Shown here: in pieces, positions 1-12,593 of the stretch
Layout of the letters: each line of letters begins with the position of its first letter
Numbering within the stretch: the stretch's first letter is position 1
DNA from: Cichorium intybus
Lineage: Eukaryota; Streptophyta; Magnoliopsida; Asterales; Asteraceae
Assembly: GCA_023525715.1 (NCBI GenBank)
Contig: CM042012.1
Span: forward strand, 42,922,941-42,986,940
Length of the DNA stretch: 64,000 nt
Direction of reading: 5' to 3'
Program-made: the position numbers and the translations under genes
Notes under the pieces: generated by a model
What the model was told of the DNA's origin: nothing
The model's input: the letters and a program-made list of their open reading frames with translations, nothing else
Database searches by the model: none

Positions 1-22
1 AGTGGTTTTTCTAATTTGGGCA

Positions 23-260
23 AATTACGAAAAAAAATACTATATTTTTGTATTTTTTTCTGGTTTAACCATCAATTTTTCATTTGTTCTAATAAAACCA
101 CCAATTTTTGGAAAAAATTTCAACCTGACCACTAAGACCTGGAGAAACCGGTAATAGTGACTTCGATTAAACTTTTTACCAAAAATTGTGGTTTTTCCAA
201 ATCTTAAAAATTAGTGGTTAAAACGAATTTTTTTGCAAAATATAGTGTTTTTTCGTAATT
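23..260. mobile_element. MITE-like inverted-repeat element, copy 1 (FRO intron 1)
   Basis: About 238 bp with terminal inverted repeats: the left end reads AATTACGAAAAAAAATACTA and the right end is its near reverse complement, ending TTTTTTCGTAATT. The inside contains imperfect inverted copies of an ACCACCAATTTTTGG-like motif, so the single strand could fold back on itself. No transposase. No convincing target duplication was found. It precedes the first visible FRO exon and is therefore probably in FRO intron 1. Confidence 0.6.
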
Positions 261-293
261 AGACATAGATAATGTTTACACTTTAATTTATAT

Positions 294-526
294 AATTACG
301 GAAAAAACACTATATTTCATTAATTTTTCTGCTTAAACCATCAATTTTTTATTTGTTCTAATAAACCACTAATTTTTAGAAAAAAATTTAGCTTAACCAT
401 TATGACCGGAAGAACCGGTAATAATAATGAAACTTTTTACCAAAAATTGGTGGTTTTTTCCAAATCTTTTAAAAATTGGTGGTTAAACCGAATTTTTGAC
501 AAAATATAGTGTTTTTTTTCGTAATT
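294..526. mobile_element. MITE-like inverted-repeat element, copy 2 (FRO intron 1)
   Basis: A second, diverged copy of the element at 23-260, in the same orientation, 33 bp downstream. The ends are AATTACGGAAAAAACACTA and, in reverse complement, AATTACGAAAAAAAACACTA. The inner ACCACTAATTTTTAG and TTGGTGGTTTTTTCC stretches match copy 1. The two copies may be independent insertions or a tandem duplication. Confidence 0.6.
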
Positions 527-647
527 AACAATTTCTAATTAAAAAAATTGTAATGACTTTTTAGATAAATAACTGAAAATGTAAAAGCTTTAAAAAATTT
601 ACCATTATAGTTATCTAATATGCTGCTAATATATCTCATATTTTCAG

Positions 648-3600
648 GAGGAAATATTCTAATTTACACATCCCCAATCCTCTTGATCGCAATCATGTCA
701 TGTATATACCTTCACCTAGAAAACAAACATCCCCAACATCAAAATAAACCCAAAAACACATGGGAACAAGTACAAGAACAACCAGCAATTATAAGAGGTC
801 CTCTTGGGATCATTAATTGGACGGAATTTATGTTTCTCTGCATGTTTGTTACACTTTTAATTTGGTCTTTTTCGGCTTACATACACGCCATGTTTGCCAC
901 CATTACTACCCAATCAGCATCAAGAATGCGCGAAAAACTGTAAGCAACTTTTCCCAAATTAACTTATACGTCTATAGTTGGATCTTTATCTTTATTGTGT
1001 GATAATTTGTAAAAATTAACAGGTGGGAAGTGAAATTAGACAGCATCGCGTTAATGCTGGGGCTTATCGGAAACATATGTTTATCTCTCTTGTTTTTCCC
1101 GGTGACCAGAGGGTCGCCGGTGCTCCGGCTACTTGGTCTCACGTCAGAATCCACCATAAAGTATCATATATGGATTGGAAATCTTACGATGGTGTTCTTC
1201 ACTGCTCATGGTTTATGTTACACCATTTTTTGGGGTAAAACACGCCAAATTACACAAGTATGAAAATATTACCCTAACCGAAACCATCATAATTATAAAA
1301 CCTAAGATTAATTAATAAATAATTAAAAATCGATGTGTTAATGCAGATGATGAAATGGGAGAAAATTGGAATCTCGAATGTGGCGGGAGAAGTGGGTTTA
1401 ATTACGGGAATTGCCATTTGGTTAACGAGTATTTCACGTATAAGGAGAAATATATTTGAACTCTTTTTTTACACCCATCATTTATATATTCTTTTTGTGG
1501 TGTTTTTTATACTACATGTTGGATTTTCTTATATTTGGATCACTCTCCCGGGTTTTTACCTTTTTCTGATAGATCGGGTCGTACGGTTCTTGCAATCGCA
1601 ACAAAAAGTTCGTTTGGTTTCGGCTCGAGTTTTACCGTGCCAAGTTGTTGAGTTAAATTTCTCGAAAACCCGAGGTAATTTGTGAAAATTTATGGGGTTT
1701 TTAATATATGGGTTGATGTCATCGGGTTTTTTGTTTGTAGGGCTTGAATATAATCCGACGAGTTTGATTTTTGTAAATGTACCTAGTATATCAAAACATC
1801 AATGGCATCCATTTAGTGTAACTTCGAGTAGTAATTTGGATGATGAGAAGATAAGTGTTGTTATAAAAAGTGAAGGAAGTTGGTCACGAAAATTGTACGA
1901 AGAGCTCTCACTTCCTTCACCGGTTGACCATCTTCAAGTCTCGGTGGAAGGACCGTATGGACCTTCATCAATCAATTTTCATCAGTAAGCCTTGTTTATT
2001 ATAGCATCTTACTTTCACTTCTTTCTAATACAAACATTTTTCTTACAATTTTTCTTCTCATTAGGACCTTGTACTTTGATACATCTAACCAAATACAACA
2101 TGTATTTATAATCTACCCAATCGTTAGTCGAGATTGCTTTTTGTACAAGAAAAACGTTATGTATTAGACAATTTTGTTAATTTTTTTGAACAAACCATAG
2201 AAATTTCAAATTAACAATTTTGACTTGTTATATCATATTATGCTTTCATTTTGCTTATAGTGCATTTTTTTGCACAATATTGTATTAGTGGTTAAACCGT
2301 AAAACTGTCCAACATACAATACATTTTTTTTGTAATTTTCGCTAATCATAATTGACATGTCTTTTTAAAATGGCACATAAGCAAAATAACCGGTGAAACC
2401 TAATATTATAGATCAAAATGGTTAATTTGGAAAAAAAACGTCTAAAACTTTAATGGGTTAATCAAATAAAATACAATATCAATAGTTAAACCGTGTGGTT
2501 TAGTCAGATAAAATACAATATCAGTAGTTAAATCGCGAAACTGCCCACAATAGTGGGTTTCTTGTAATTTACCAAAATTTTAAAGTACAATTTCGTAACA
2601 TGTCAAAAATGAAAATAGTATTGTATTATAAACAAAGAAACAAAAGTACGTTGCTATTTTTCACATTTAACCCTGTAAATGTAAAATACAGGTACGACAA
2701 GCTCGTAATGTTCAGTGGCGGAAGCGGAATTACACCATTTATCTCCATAATTCGTGAGCTTCTTCACATGGCAAACAACCCCAACAACAACAACAACACA
2801 CCAGAAATTCTCCTTATTCCATCTTTCAAAAAATCATCACATCTTGCCATGCTAGACCTTATCCTCCCTATTTCCGGTACTACCCTCGACATATCCCGCT
2901 TAAAATTACAAATCCGCCCTTACATAACACAAGAAATAGGCCACACAACAGAAGAACAACACCTTTACAAAACAATATGGTTCAAACCCAATTCCCTTGA
3001 TGCACCAATTTCTCCAATTTTAGGCAGAAATAACTGGATTTTTTTGGGGATAATAATTGTTTTCTCTTTTGTCATTTCACTTGTGTTTATTGCTGTTTTT
3101 ACAAGGTTTTATATATACCCGATTGATCGGGGTACGAATATGATATATTCGTATTCTTTGAGGTCGGTTTTTAGTATGGTGTTTGTATGTACGGCTATAG
3201 GTGTGACTGTATCTATAGCTTTCTTGTGGAACAAGAAAAGGAATTTGAAAGAAATGGGGCAGGTGCAAATGACGGATTTGCCCACGCCTTTGGCGTCTCC
3301 CGGGTTGAGTTCTTGGTATTATAATGCGGATAGAGAGATGAGAAGTCTTCCTTATGAATCTTTTGTGGGGTCTACTGATGTTAAATATGGAGAAAGACCG
3401 GATTTTAAGAGTAAGAAATTTTCCCTCAAATTATCATTGACTCGATTTATAATTGAGTAAATTACATTTTTGGTCTATTGAGTAAAGTTGATTTTTTCAA
3501 TGTTGGTCCCATCTTGCAATTTTGGTCACTAATTGAGATTATTGTAACTTTTTTAAAATGACTATGTTTGGTCCCTAATAGCTGGTTTTTGCAAATTTAG

Positions 3601-4352
3601 TCTCCAAAGCTTTTCTCTTGCAATTTTGTTCCTTATTTAAGATTTTTGTAATGCTTTTGGCCCCTTTTCCAAGTAAAATTACTATTTTTAGTCACCGGAT
3701 ATAGCTGATTTTTTCAAATTTGGTACCAAAAGATTCTCTTTCAATTTTGGTAAAGAGATTTTTGCAAGGCTTTTGGCCCTTTTTCCAAGTAAAATTACTA
3801 TTTTTAGTCACTGGATATAGCTGTTTCTCAAATTTGGTCCCAAAAGATCCTCTTTCATTTTTGGTCCTTAATTGATATTCTCGTAACATTTTTGGTCCCA
3901 AAAAATTCTCTTACAATTTCGGTCCTTATTCTGTAGATTCATGTAACATTTTTGGTCTCTCTTCCAAATAAAATGACTTTTTTTGGTCCCAAGTATGGCT
4001 TGTTTTTGCAAATTTAGCACCAAAATAAAGTCATTTTACTTGGAACAGAGACCAAAAACGTTACAAGAACCTCAAATAAGGACCAAAAACGATAAAAGAA
4101 AAAGCTTTTCGGGACCCAAACAAAAAACAACTATACTCAAGGACCAAAAATGTAATTTACTTTTTATAATATATAAAGGCTAAAAATTTACTTTCATGTT
4201 ATGTAATTGCAGAGATACTTAAAGAAAGTGAAGGTTCAAACATTGGAGTTCTAGTAAGTGGGCCCAAGAAAATGAGGCAAAATGTTGCAGCAATTTGCTC
4301 ATCTGGGTTGTCAAAAAATTTGCATTTTCAGTCCATTAGCTTTAATTGGTGA
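648..4352 (+). CDS. FRO: Ferric-chelate reductase (FRO family), 5'-partial gene of six visible exons
   Basis: Plasma-membrane or organellar flavocytochrome that passes electrons from NADPH through FAD and two hemes to Fe(III)-chelates. Visible exons are 648-939, 1023-1257, 1347-1674, 1741-1984, 2692-3410 and 4213-4352. All borders are GT-AG and the phases join, giving 651 residues ending in ISFNW. Plant FROs are about 700-750 residues, so roughly 70 N-terminal residues lie in an exon off the left edge; the first visible exon starts in phase 2 after TTTTCAG. The ferric-reductase core has two His pairs 13-14 residues apart (YHIWIG with TAHG; THHLY with ILHVG). HPFSVTSS is the FAD-binding motif, GPYGPSS and GGSGITPFIS are FAD/NADPH-binding motifs, and GPKKMR lies near the C-terminus. 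Two late hydrophobic segments (about 3040-3110 and 3160-3230) match the extra helices of plant FROs. No internal stop was seen. Family assignment is firm, paralog number is not. Confidence 0.93.
3454..4162. mobile_element. Non-autonomous TIR element filling FRO intron 6
   Basis: About 709 bp of the 802-bp intron between the last two FRO exons. The left end GTAAATTACATTTTTGGTC (from 3457) is repeated inverted at the right end (GACCAAAAATGTAATTTAC, to 4160), and similarity continues for about 55 bp. An 8-bp direct repeat TTTATAAT (3446-3453 and 4163-4170) may be the target duplication, which would suit a Mutator-like origin. The inside is a degenerate tandem array of roughly 115-bp units, each carrying TTTTTGGTCCC-like and AGTAAAATTACTATTTTTAG motifs (for example 3673 and 3789). 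No coding capacity. Confidence 0.65.
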
Positions 4353-4781
4353 AAAAAATGTTCCTTTAAGCACACAATTTAAAGAAAAAAAATATATAAA
4401 ATACAATGAAACATACCTTTTACTTTCTGTGTTGTAAGCATTCCACTGATTCACCATTAAGCATGCAGAAAAGTAGACAATTCTAACCCAAATAATAATC
4501 CATAATGCTGGAATTGAAGTTAGAATAATTTATTTATTAATAGAAAAAAAAAACAGAAATATGTTGAGAAAATGAAGTTCTGCCTTGTGTGATTAATCTG
4601 TTCAATTTCACATATTACAATGGTATATCAACCCCAAAAAGAACAAGAACTCACTCGGACAAAACGAAAATTTGACCTAAATACCCCTACCAAGTTGTAC
4701 TCAAAAAAAGAAAGTTATAGCAAAGAAAACAAGGGGATCAACAATTAAAAAAAAAACTCTTATGTACCAACTAATAATCCC
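4353..4781. other. Convergent intergenic region with two 3' ends
   Basis: AT-rich 430 bp between the stop codon of FRO (plus) and the stop codon of the RS-rich gene (minus). It should hold the 3' UTRs and poly(A) sites of both genes. No ORF, repeat or RNA gene was recognised. Confidence 0.6.
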
Positions 4782-6803
4782 CTAAGCATCCCTTACAACC
4801 GGATCTTTAAAGTACCTATTTTCATTACGCGCGTATCTAAAGCCATTATCTTTATTATAATACCGAAAACGCCCTCCGTTCATCGTTCCATACTTGTCAT
4901 CATTACCCTCGAACCTACTTGAACCATTGAATCTTTTCGGGCAAAAATGATCACTTGACTTCAAATTCAATCTTCCAAGATTATTATATTTCTCTCTAGA
5001 TTCACCATTCATATTGCATTTATCTTTATCCGGACTTTCCCTTTTTGTATCCACTTTACTTTTTTTCTGAAAATGCCACGCGATCGGTGACTCTGACCGA
5101 GACCTTGACCGCGATCTTCTCCGCAATAAATAGGCCCCACGGTTGAAATTTGAAGAAAAGGAAGAGACTTTTCTTTCTGAATGACACGTGTCATGATTAT
5201 TGTAGTCTTCTCTTCTTGATAAATGAAACCCTAATCCACTTTTAAATCTTTCACGGGTATTATTTCCCCTATGAATACTATAAGATTCATTTCTTTCTGG
5301 CCTTGTGTTGAAACTCTTGTAACTGCCACGTGGATTATAGTTTATAGGTTGACTATTTCTTGAACTTCCAATAACATGTTTTGACCTAGACTGGTACCTT
5401 TGAGTGTTTCTTGAATCCCAACCATGGTAAGATGATCCGTCCCTTCCCGTTGACTTTTCTTGACCAAATTCCCTCTTACCTCTCGAATAAGAATCTTGAA
5501 GATTCTCAGATCTACATTCAAGAAACAACGTTAGAAGATAGAAAAATACAAGATTTGTTAACAAAAAAAAAAACATAATCACAAAAATTACCTGCTCCTA
5601 TGTATGCAAGAATCATTCTTGATCACCTTTTCTTCTGATACAACACTTTGAGAATGTTCCGGAAGCTTTGTTTTGTCATGTTGTTCGATTTCATTGACGG
5701 GTACTTCACTTGTTGCTTCAATGACTTCATTGTTAACCGATTCAATAGTATCAAAGTTATCTTCATATATATTATCTGACTCATAATCCACACACTCCAT
5801 TTCTTCCACTTCATTCTTCTGCCACGTGTCTCTTAATTCACCATCTTCAACAGGAGAATCATAACCTGGTTTAACTTTTTCGGTTGTATTTGAACCACAA
5901 CAATCACTAAGTCGATCTTCTGAAGTAACTTTGTCATCATTATTACATCCACCTTGTACCACTTCAGAAACAGATTTAACCTGTTCTTGATCACATGATC
6001 CTGTAACTTGAGAATTTGTAGTTTCATAATTTAAATTCTTTTCAGCTTTTTGTAACTCGTCTTTTGAATACCCTTTTTCGGAATGAGGGTCAACAAGAAT
6101 ATCACAACACGGTTCTTCCCATTCGTCCATGACTGTATTCAAGTCCCAATGTAATCGTACATCTTTTGAAGGAACAGCCCTTTTATCGTTTGCATCTTGA
6201 ACTGATGAATCGTCTGATTCTATAAGGGCGATATCGTCTTTTACGTATGATTCAAGTTCAACTCTTGGTGTTGTGTGTTCTTCATAAACAGATGTATGAC
6301 ATGCAGCAGCAGCAAGAAGTTCTATACCAGAAAAGTCATTATGATCAGGAACCTCTTTCTTTGGTTTTGATTCGTTTTGTTTACTGCCCACGGGCAGATC
6401 GGATTCTTCATGATGGGAGGCGGGCAGGTGAGGTTGAGCTGACCGAGGAGCCCGTTCATTGCTGAGGGATGGAGATTGAAGCATGAGAATTCTTTTCTTT
6501 ATAGGGACATCAAGAACTTCATCACCAAAGTGTTGACCAAGAATGGCTACACCAGACTGCCAATAAGATAAAACAAGAGTCAAATTTATGATGTTTATTC
6601 AAGAATATAATGATCTAGAAGTAAATAAGTACCTTTTCATAATCAAAAGCTACTGATTGCTGCATTTTATTGCATGAACCAAAACCAAAGTCTGAAGTTT
6701 TTGTTGCAGGTCTCCTTGGGCGCCTCATCATGCTCCTATGGCCCTTTTTAACAGCATTCCAGGTCAGATCTGAGTTGATAAACTTTACAAGTTCCAGGTC
6801 CAT
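4782..6803 (-). CDS. Serine/arginine-rich nuclear-type protein of unknown function
   Basis: Minus-strand gene with three coding exons: 6803-6633, 6556-5592 and 5511-4782. All junctions are GT-AG and the phases join to 621 residues. I chose the ATG at 6803 (MDLELVKFINSD); an in-frame ATG at 6872 would add 23 residues, and a 5' UTR intron is possible. The N-terminal part has the basic stretch RRPRRPATK and, across the first junction, VAILGQHFGDEVLDVPIKKR. The middle is acidic and low-complexity (about residues 90-370, rich in E, D, S). The last exon is basic and holds an RS run (RRRSRSRSRSES, near residue 510), followed by a Gly/Asn/Arg/Tyr-rich tail ending VVRDA. The VPIKKR motif plus RS tail resembles plant proteins annotated only as uncharacterized. 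A role in nuclear RNA or chromatin is inference from composition; no catalytic domain is visible. Confidence 0.8.
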
Positions 6804-6872
6804 TGTATCAACTTCTGTTACATGGAGACGACTTGTTGTTATTAAACAAGATTCAACCTTGTTATAAGTCAC

Positions 6873-8225
6873 AAGATATTATTCAGAACAAATCAATCTA
6901 CCCAACATCAAGGACCCACATATGCAAAATTACTACTTCAGCTTTAATCATGGTGTCTAAAGGGGGTGGTTGTGAGTAGTATTGATTATTGACCAGATTT
7001 ATTATAGGTATTTGAAGATGCATCAGGAACATTATCGGAACTCCAGAAGTGAAGTTAGAAAGTAAATCCTTCATTCAGTTCTTCCGAGATCTGTTCATGT
7101 GCGATATGTCCCATGAAGATTTTGAGAAGGTTTGAATATAATTAGGTCTGGAAACCATATGGTGAAGGAGAAGCAAAGAAGTTGATTCGTTAATGGATGA
7201 TAGAGAACGATTTTTTTTATGTATGATTATAACCATCCGTTAAGTTCTTTATAGATCTGGGAGTCTGGCCCAGAAATCCAGAGGAGTAGAAGTTTTTTTA
7301 ATCCGATCCTCAAAACACGATTCGACGGGTCAGATCCTTCTACGAACATGTAGTGAAACGTCCAATTATGAGGCAAAATCAAAACTTTATGCAGTTCTTC
7401 GTGGATCTGTGCCCTATGTAGGAACAAGCGTTCCGTCGGGAATCCCCTTAGCTGCTTTTTATGTTAGGAGATTTAGATCGTAACGCACATCTTTAGGTTC
7501 TCCGGTTCATCGACTCATCAAGTAAACGACGCATCTTCGGTAAATAAATCCGAAGACCAAGACACGTATTAGATCTAATCACTGGAGGTCCATCAGATGG
7601 TTATGTGCATCGATCAGACAACAGCATATCCTCTTCTTTCGTTCAGAATAAACCTAAAAACACTGGAAATTACAATACTTATGTGTTCTTTCAGTACCTG
7701 TATTCAATCTCTGAGCTGCCGTCAGATCAAAATAACCAAATTAAAAACGTCTCCTTCTTTTCTGCTGATTTGAACAAAAAACCCTCCGTCGATCTTCAAG
7801 TAAATCCAGTTATGAAAAACCTCGAATTGATAAGCGATGGCAGAGGATCTATCTAGCTCTTAGATGAAACAATCGAGAAAATCCTTTGAGTGGTACGCGA
7901 AGACAAACGATTCATGGTGATATTAGATCAAACAATTGTTCGATTTGCTTCAATCAAACGCCAAAACCAGCCGATCGAACGTCGCTTTCTTCAACCGGCG
8001 ATTATGTTGAATACTTGAGAGATCCGAATCTTTGAAAACTTGTGAGGTTGAAAATTGGCAGCCTGCGGAGTTTATTGGAGAAATCGACGTATTTATGGGC
8101 GGAGAGGTGTTTGCCAAATACCCTTAAATTTATCGTGAATATCGAGATAATTGAGCAACCTTCCAAGATCTACTAGAACAGGTCTTATGTTGTATTTCAT
8201 ACGGTATTTAAACTGATTTAAGGGA
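6873..8225. promoter_or_regulatory. Upstream region of the RS-rich gene, non-coding
   Basis: About 1.35 kb with no credible ORF. It lies 5' of the minus-strand RS-rich gene, so it should contain its promoter and any 5' UTR exon. Weakly similar blocks recur at 7074-7110 and 7390-7425 (CAGTTCTTC..GATCTG), hinting at an old internal duplication. I could not pick a TATA box or transcription start with confidence. Confidence 0.4.
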
Positions 8226-8430
8226 TTTTTTTTTTTTATTTAGAAACGGCGTTGGATTCGAGCTTTGTGACGGGTTTTCAACCGTCCCTCATTGTTTGAC
8301 ACTTCAAAGACTCGAACCACACCCCTCCAAGGAAAATCCCCCACAAGAGCTCAGAACCGGGATCGAACCCGGGACCTTGCCCCACATGGGTATATAACCT
8401 CATGCCTCTACCCAGCTAGGCTGGGGGTCA
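8226..8430 (-). mobile_element. tRNA-derived SINE candidate
   Basis: Read on the minus strand, it begins near 8430 with a tRNA-like head. A box A-like TAGCTGGGTAGAGGC lies at 8418-8404 and a box B GGTTCGATCCC at 8369-8359, a normal spacing for a pol III promoter. The body continues for about 120 bp (a second B-like GGTTCGAGTC at 8318-8309) and ends in a poly(A) run (T run 8226-8237 on the plus strand). It lacks a foldable acceptor stem, so it is not a functional tRNA. No target duplication was found. Confidence 0.55.
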
Positions 8431-8529
8431 TTGGCATTTTATATAAGAGTTAGGCTTTGTTTTTTTTATTACTTTGATTTGATAAAATATATCAAATGAA
8501 TAATGATATATTTACAGATATTGTATCGT

Positions 8530-8694
<165 letters not shown>

Positions 8695-8750
8695 TTTATA
8701 TAAGAGTTAGGATCAAATGAATAATGATATATTTACAGAAATTGTATCGT

Positions 8751-8860
<110 letters not shown>

Positions 8861-8976
8861 ATAAATTGCAAGATTAGTTTGTGTGCTTTGTTAAAAAAAT
8901 GTTGATATGTATTTATTACTTTGATTTGATAAAATATATCAAATGAATAATGATATATTTACAGATATTGTATCGT

Positions 8977-8978
<2 letters not shown>

Positions 8979-9069
<91 letters not shown>
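8979..9069. repeat. (TA)n microsatellite array 3
   Basis: About 91 bp of TA repeats, with left and right flanks shared with array 2. The three arrays are therefore copies of one duplicated unit of roughly 220 bp, not three independent expansions. Confidence 0.97.
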
Positions 9070-9071
<2 letters not shown>

Positions 9072-10299
9072 AAGATAAATTGCAAGATTAGTTTGTGTGC
9101 TTTGTTAAAAAATGTTGATATGGTCCAAAAAGTTTCTAACTTGCATGAGATGTACAAAATCAAGAATTTTTCGTGTATTTGGTCCTGACAGATTTGAAAA
9201 GGCTAAAATATCATTTTGATTTGTTTTCCTTTCTCTTACTGCCTATTTTAATATTTATTGTGTGGTGTTACTGCACCGGCCACCAAGAGAGAGTCCAAGG
9301 AAGAATCGAGCAAGTGAGTTAGCTTCCTATTTTTGGTGTGTATCTATCTATTGGGAATTCATAAATCTAAAGGTATTTGGTTTCCAGGTTTCAACATCAA
9401 TAACTTGCTTGTGTACAACCCAACTTAGCAACGAGATGGATCCATTTCAATGCAAGTTTCTACTTAAAAAACATGGATTTCAAATCTTTTATGGCTTCAT
9501 CATTGATTTCGTTTTCAATTTAATCTTAGTTGGTATATAACCTATTTGCAAAAATCTATTTGTTCAGTCATAACTTTAACGATTTTCGTTTTTTCCTAAT
9601 TTATGTTGAAGCTAGCAACGAAATTGATAGTGGCATTGGATCAACAACGGTTGGAAGAAGGAAGTATCAATGACTACATATTAGAACTACAACGAAATTG
9701 ATGTTGTCAAGGTACTCCCCACTTTTCACCAACATAAGTATATCCACACTTGTAGTTTCTGAATAGATGTAAATTCTTTGACACCAAGTTTATACACCAA
9801 AATCATTAAGTTACTTACCTCGATTAGTGTGCTAGCGAGGAGTCCTAACTGATAGTATGTCCCCTTCTCCGGAAACTCCAGCTTGCCAAACACCATGTTT
9901 TAAACAGATTTTAAATACTGAAGTCAATACCAAATCCAATCAACAACAAATGTTCAAAATTGTCCTCGATTAGTGTGCTAGTAAGACATTTTGTAAGTAA
10001 ATTAGAAGTGACAATTACTAGAATAGGATTTTTGAAAGTCATAAAAGTGGGACATGACATTTGGTATTTTATAATATGGTCGTTTGATATGTAAGTTGTC
10101 ACCCCAAAGTTGTGTATTACTTTCAAAACAAGGGTTTTTGTTAAACCATAATTTTATAAACTCATGACTAAATGTCATGAATTTATAACAACCACATCTT
10201 TTAACCTGTTAATGTTTTAGGGTGTTACCAGCCGAACGAATTTGCATTTTGTTCATGAGATGTGAGGTATATATATGTACTATGATTATGCATGTGGTT
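9070..10299. other. AT-rich region with no recognised gene
   Basis: Only short chance ORFs. It lies just 5' of the L1 relic and might include its decayed 5' part, but no motif supports this. Confidence 0.4.
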
Positions 10300-11720
10300 G
10301 TTCTAGAGTCTAGTCAGGCAAAATTTTATGTATATGGATCCTCTCAAATTGCAAAGACATGAAATTGAATGTGGAAATCATTTTGTTGACATTAATGTTA
10401 TGTGGATGGATGATAAAATGAAAGTGATTTTTATGAATATATATGCATCTCAAGATGATGGGAAATAAAAGTTTGTGTTTAAATCTTACGATGCTGATAT
10501 ATAGATAGGATGGGGAAGTGGCGTTAATGGGTGATTTTAATGTTGCAAAAACTACAAGTGAATGTCTTGGATCGATGTTCTCACAAAACTTAGTCGATCA
10601 ATTTAATTATTTTATTCTTCAACCATAATTGGTAGAAATTTCTCTTGGTGGCTACAATTTCACATATTTGAATGAAAAAGCATCAAAGTTGAGTAAATTC
10701 GAACGATTTCTTATTTCAAAGGGACTTTTTATGCTTACCCGCACTTATCAGAGACTATGCTTATTCAACATCTATTAGATCATAGACCAATCCTTGTAAA
10801 GGATGTGTTTACCGACTATAACCCAACACCATTTCGTTTTTTCATTCATGGGTACTTGTACAAGGCTTTGATGATGTCAAAAAATCAAATTCTAAAAACA
10901 CACATTCGTGCTTGGATTTTTGAAAGAAAATGTGTCGATGTTGCTTTAAAGTTGTTAAAAACTAAAAATAACGACTTTGATCATATGATTAAGGAATGCA
11001 TGGCTATATTTTGGGATGTTGAAGATCGTCTACTGTATGTGAAATAGTTGCACGTTGATTGGGTGGATTGTATGGACTTAACTCAAAAGGATAAGGTTTG
11101 TTGGGGCAATAAGTGTGGTGAAAATACAAATCAAGCAACATTGAATAGGAACGAAGACAATATGACATCTGAGGAATCAAGGTTGATGGCAAATAGATTA
11201 TAAAGCCTACACATGTTAAACGTGAATTATAAAGCACTTTGCTTTATATATCAGCCCTTTTAAAAGGATGTGTCCTATTATAAATACTTTGTTTCCAAAC
11301 ATCTCATCACATGAAAAAGCAGGTAATATTGAAACAACATTTTATATAGAAGAAATATAGCAAGCAGTGTTGGATTGTGGTAACAACAAATCCCTATGAC
11401 CGGATGGATTCACCTTTTAAACTCATTACATGGTATTGAGAGATCCTTAATGAAGATATAGTGGTTTCAATATTAGAATCCCAATGTTCAAGTATCATTT
11501 TGGTAGTTGTAACCACATTTTGTCGCATTTTTACCTAAAATTCAAGATTTGAATATTATTCTATTATCGTCCGATTAGTCTTATCGGTTCCCAATATAAA
11601 ATAATTGGAACGCTTTTAGCTAAATGGATACGATATATTATTGATATAGTGGTGAGTAGAGATTTGGTCTCAACTGGCTTGATAGTGGGAAATTGTAATG
11701 CCAAATGTTACTAACTACAA
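10300..11720 (+). pseudogene. Decayed L1-type LINE (endonuclease and RT fragments)
   Basis: Conceptual translation in shifting frames gives an AP-endonuclease segment (MNIYASQDDG near 10435; ALMGDFNVAKT near 10530). A linker follows (PFRFFIHGYL near 10830), then the reverse-transcriptase motif YYRPISLIGSQYKI near 11560. Order and motifs match plant L1 ORF2. Many stops and frameshifts make it non-functional. The YADD box was not found, so the 3' half is lost or too decayed. Confidence 0.7.
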
Positions 11721-12593
11721 TAATTTCAAGATATGGGAGAATCAACTTACTTTCACTGCATTGCAAAGAAAGTGTTTTCAAGCTTTCATCTTAACTATAC
11801 TTGAGGCCATTTTGTAGATTCAAAATGAGTCACTTTTTGGAACGGTTAAACCCAAAAAATGTTAATGTTTAATTTCATTGTCTTACGATCTTTACTTTGG
11901 GTTACAAATAGGAGTAACAAATTTAGAGTTGACTGGGTAGGTTGACTTATAGTCCTGATTAATGTTATGAACTCATAATTTCCTTTAGCCTAGCACCTTG
12001 ATGGGTTTTTTTGTTAATGCATTCTATTCTTCTAGAAAAACACATGGATTTTGGCAACGGATAATGGTTTGGCTAAGGGTGATCGTCGGGTCTAACTCGG
12101 ACCGACCTAGACCGGGAACCTGGCCAAATGCATGTAGATATGTTCCGGTTAACCGGTTTCAAAATTGGGTTTTCCCTATTAAGTGCATTTTCAGGCATTC
12201 AAAGCTTATTAAGTCATTTTGCAATCTCATTAAGTCACTTTTCAACCTATTAAGACATTTCCCAGCCCTTTATGTCATTTTCAGCCTGTTGAATTGATTT
12301 TCAGCCCATTAAAACAGTAAAAGAAACAAATAGTAACTAACAGAAAGAAACTATATTAATGAATCCGAAAGGAAAATACACTAAACTTCAAATTTGCAAA
12401 CCAAAATACCAAATTCATTTCAAGCTTTTCAACCATAAAAAACAAACAATTTATCAAAACAAAATTTAAACATCAACCCGTTTTTTTCTTTTTTCTTTGT
12501 CATCGTGTTCTTCTAACGCCTCTTATATCACTATAAAATTAACAAAAAAATGTAGTTAGCATGTATAACTTCTAACAAATAGAACAATAAATA
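11721..12593. other. Region between LINE relic and hAT coding remains
   Basis: No gene. At about 12075 the sequence CTAAGGGTGATCGTCGGG followed by a CGG-rich stretch resembles the ends of Ac-like hAT elements (TAGGGGTG...CGG). It could be the 3' terminus of the minus-strand hAT element to the right. A matching opposite terminus was not found. Confidence 0.35.

Noticed and set aside
2600..2691. Start codon at 2600 for a separate 286-codon protein
   Set aside because: This segment is intron; the exon begins at 2692 after TACAG and continues the FRO frame.
8340..8430. Possible tRNA gene
   Set aside because: Box A and B are present but no acceptor stem or full cloverleaf can be drawn, and SINE body and poly(A) follow.
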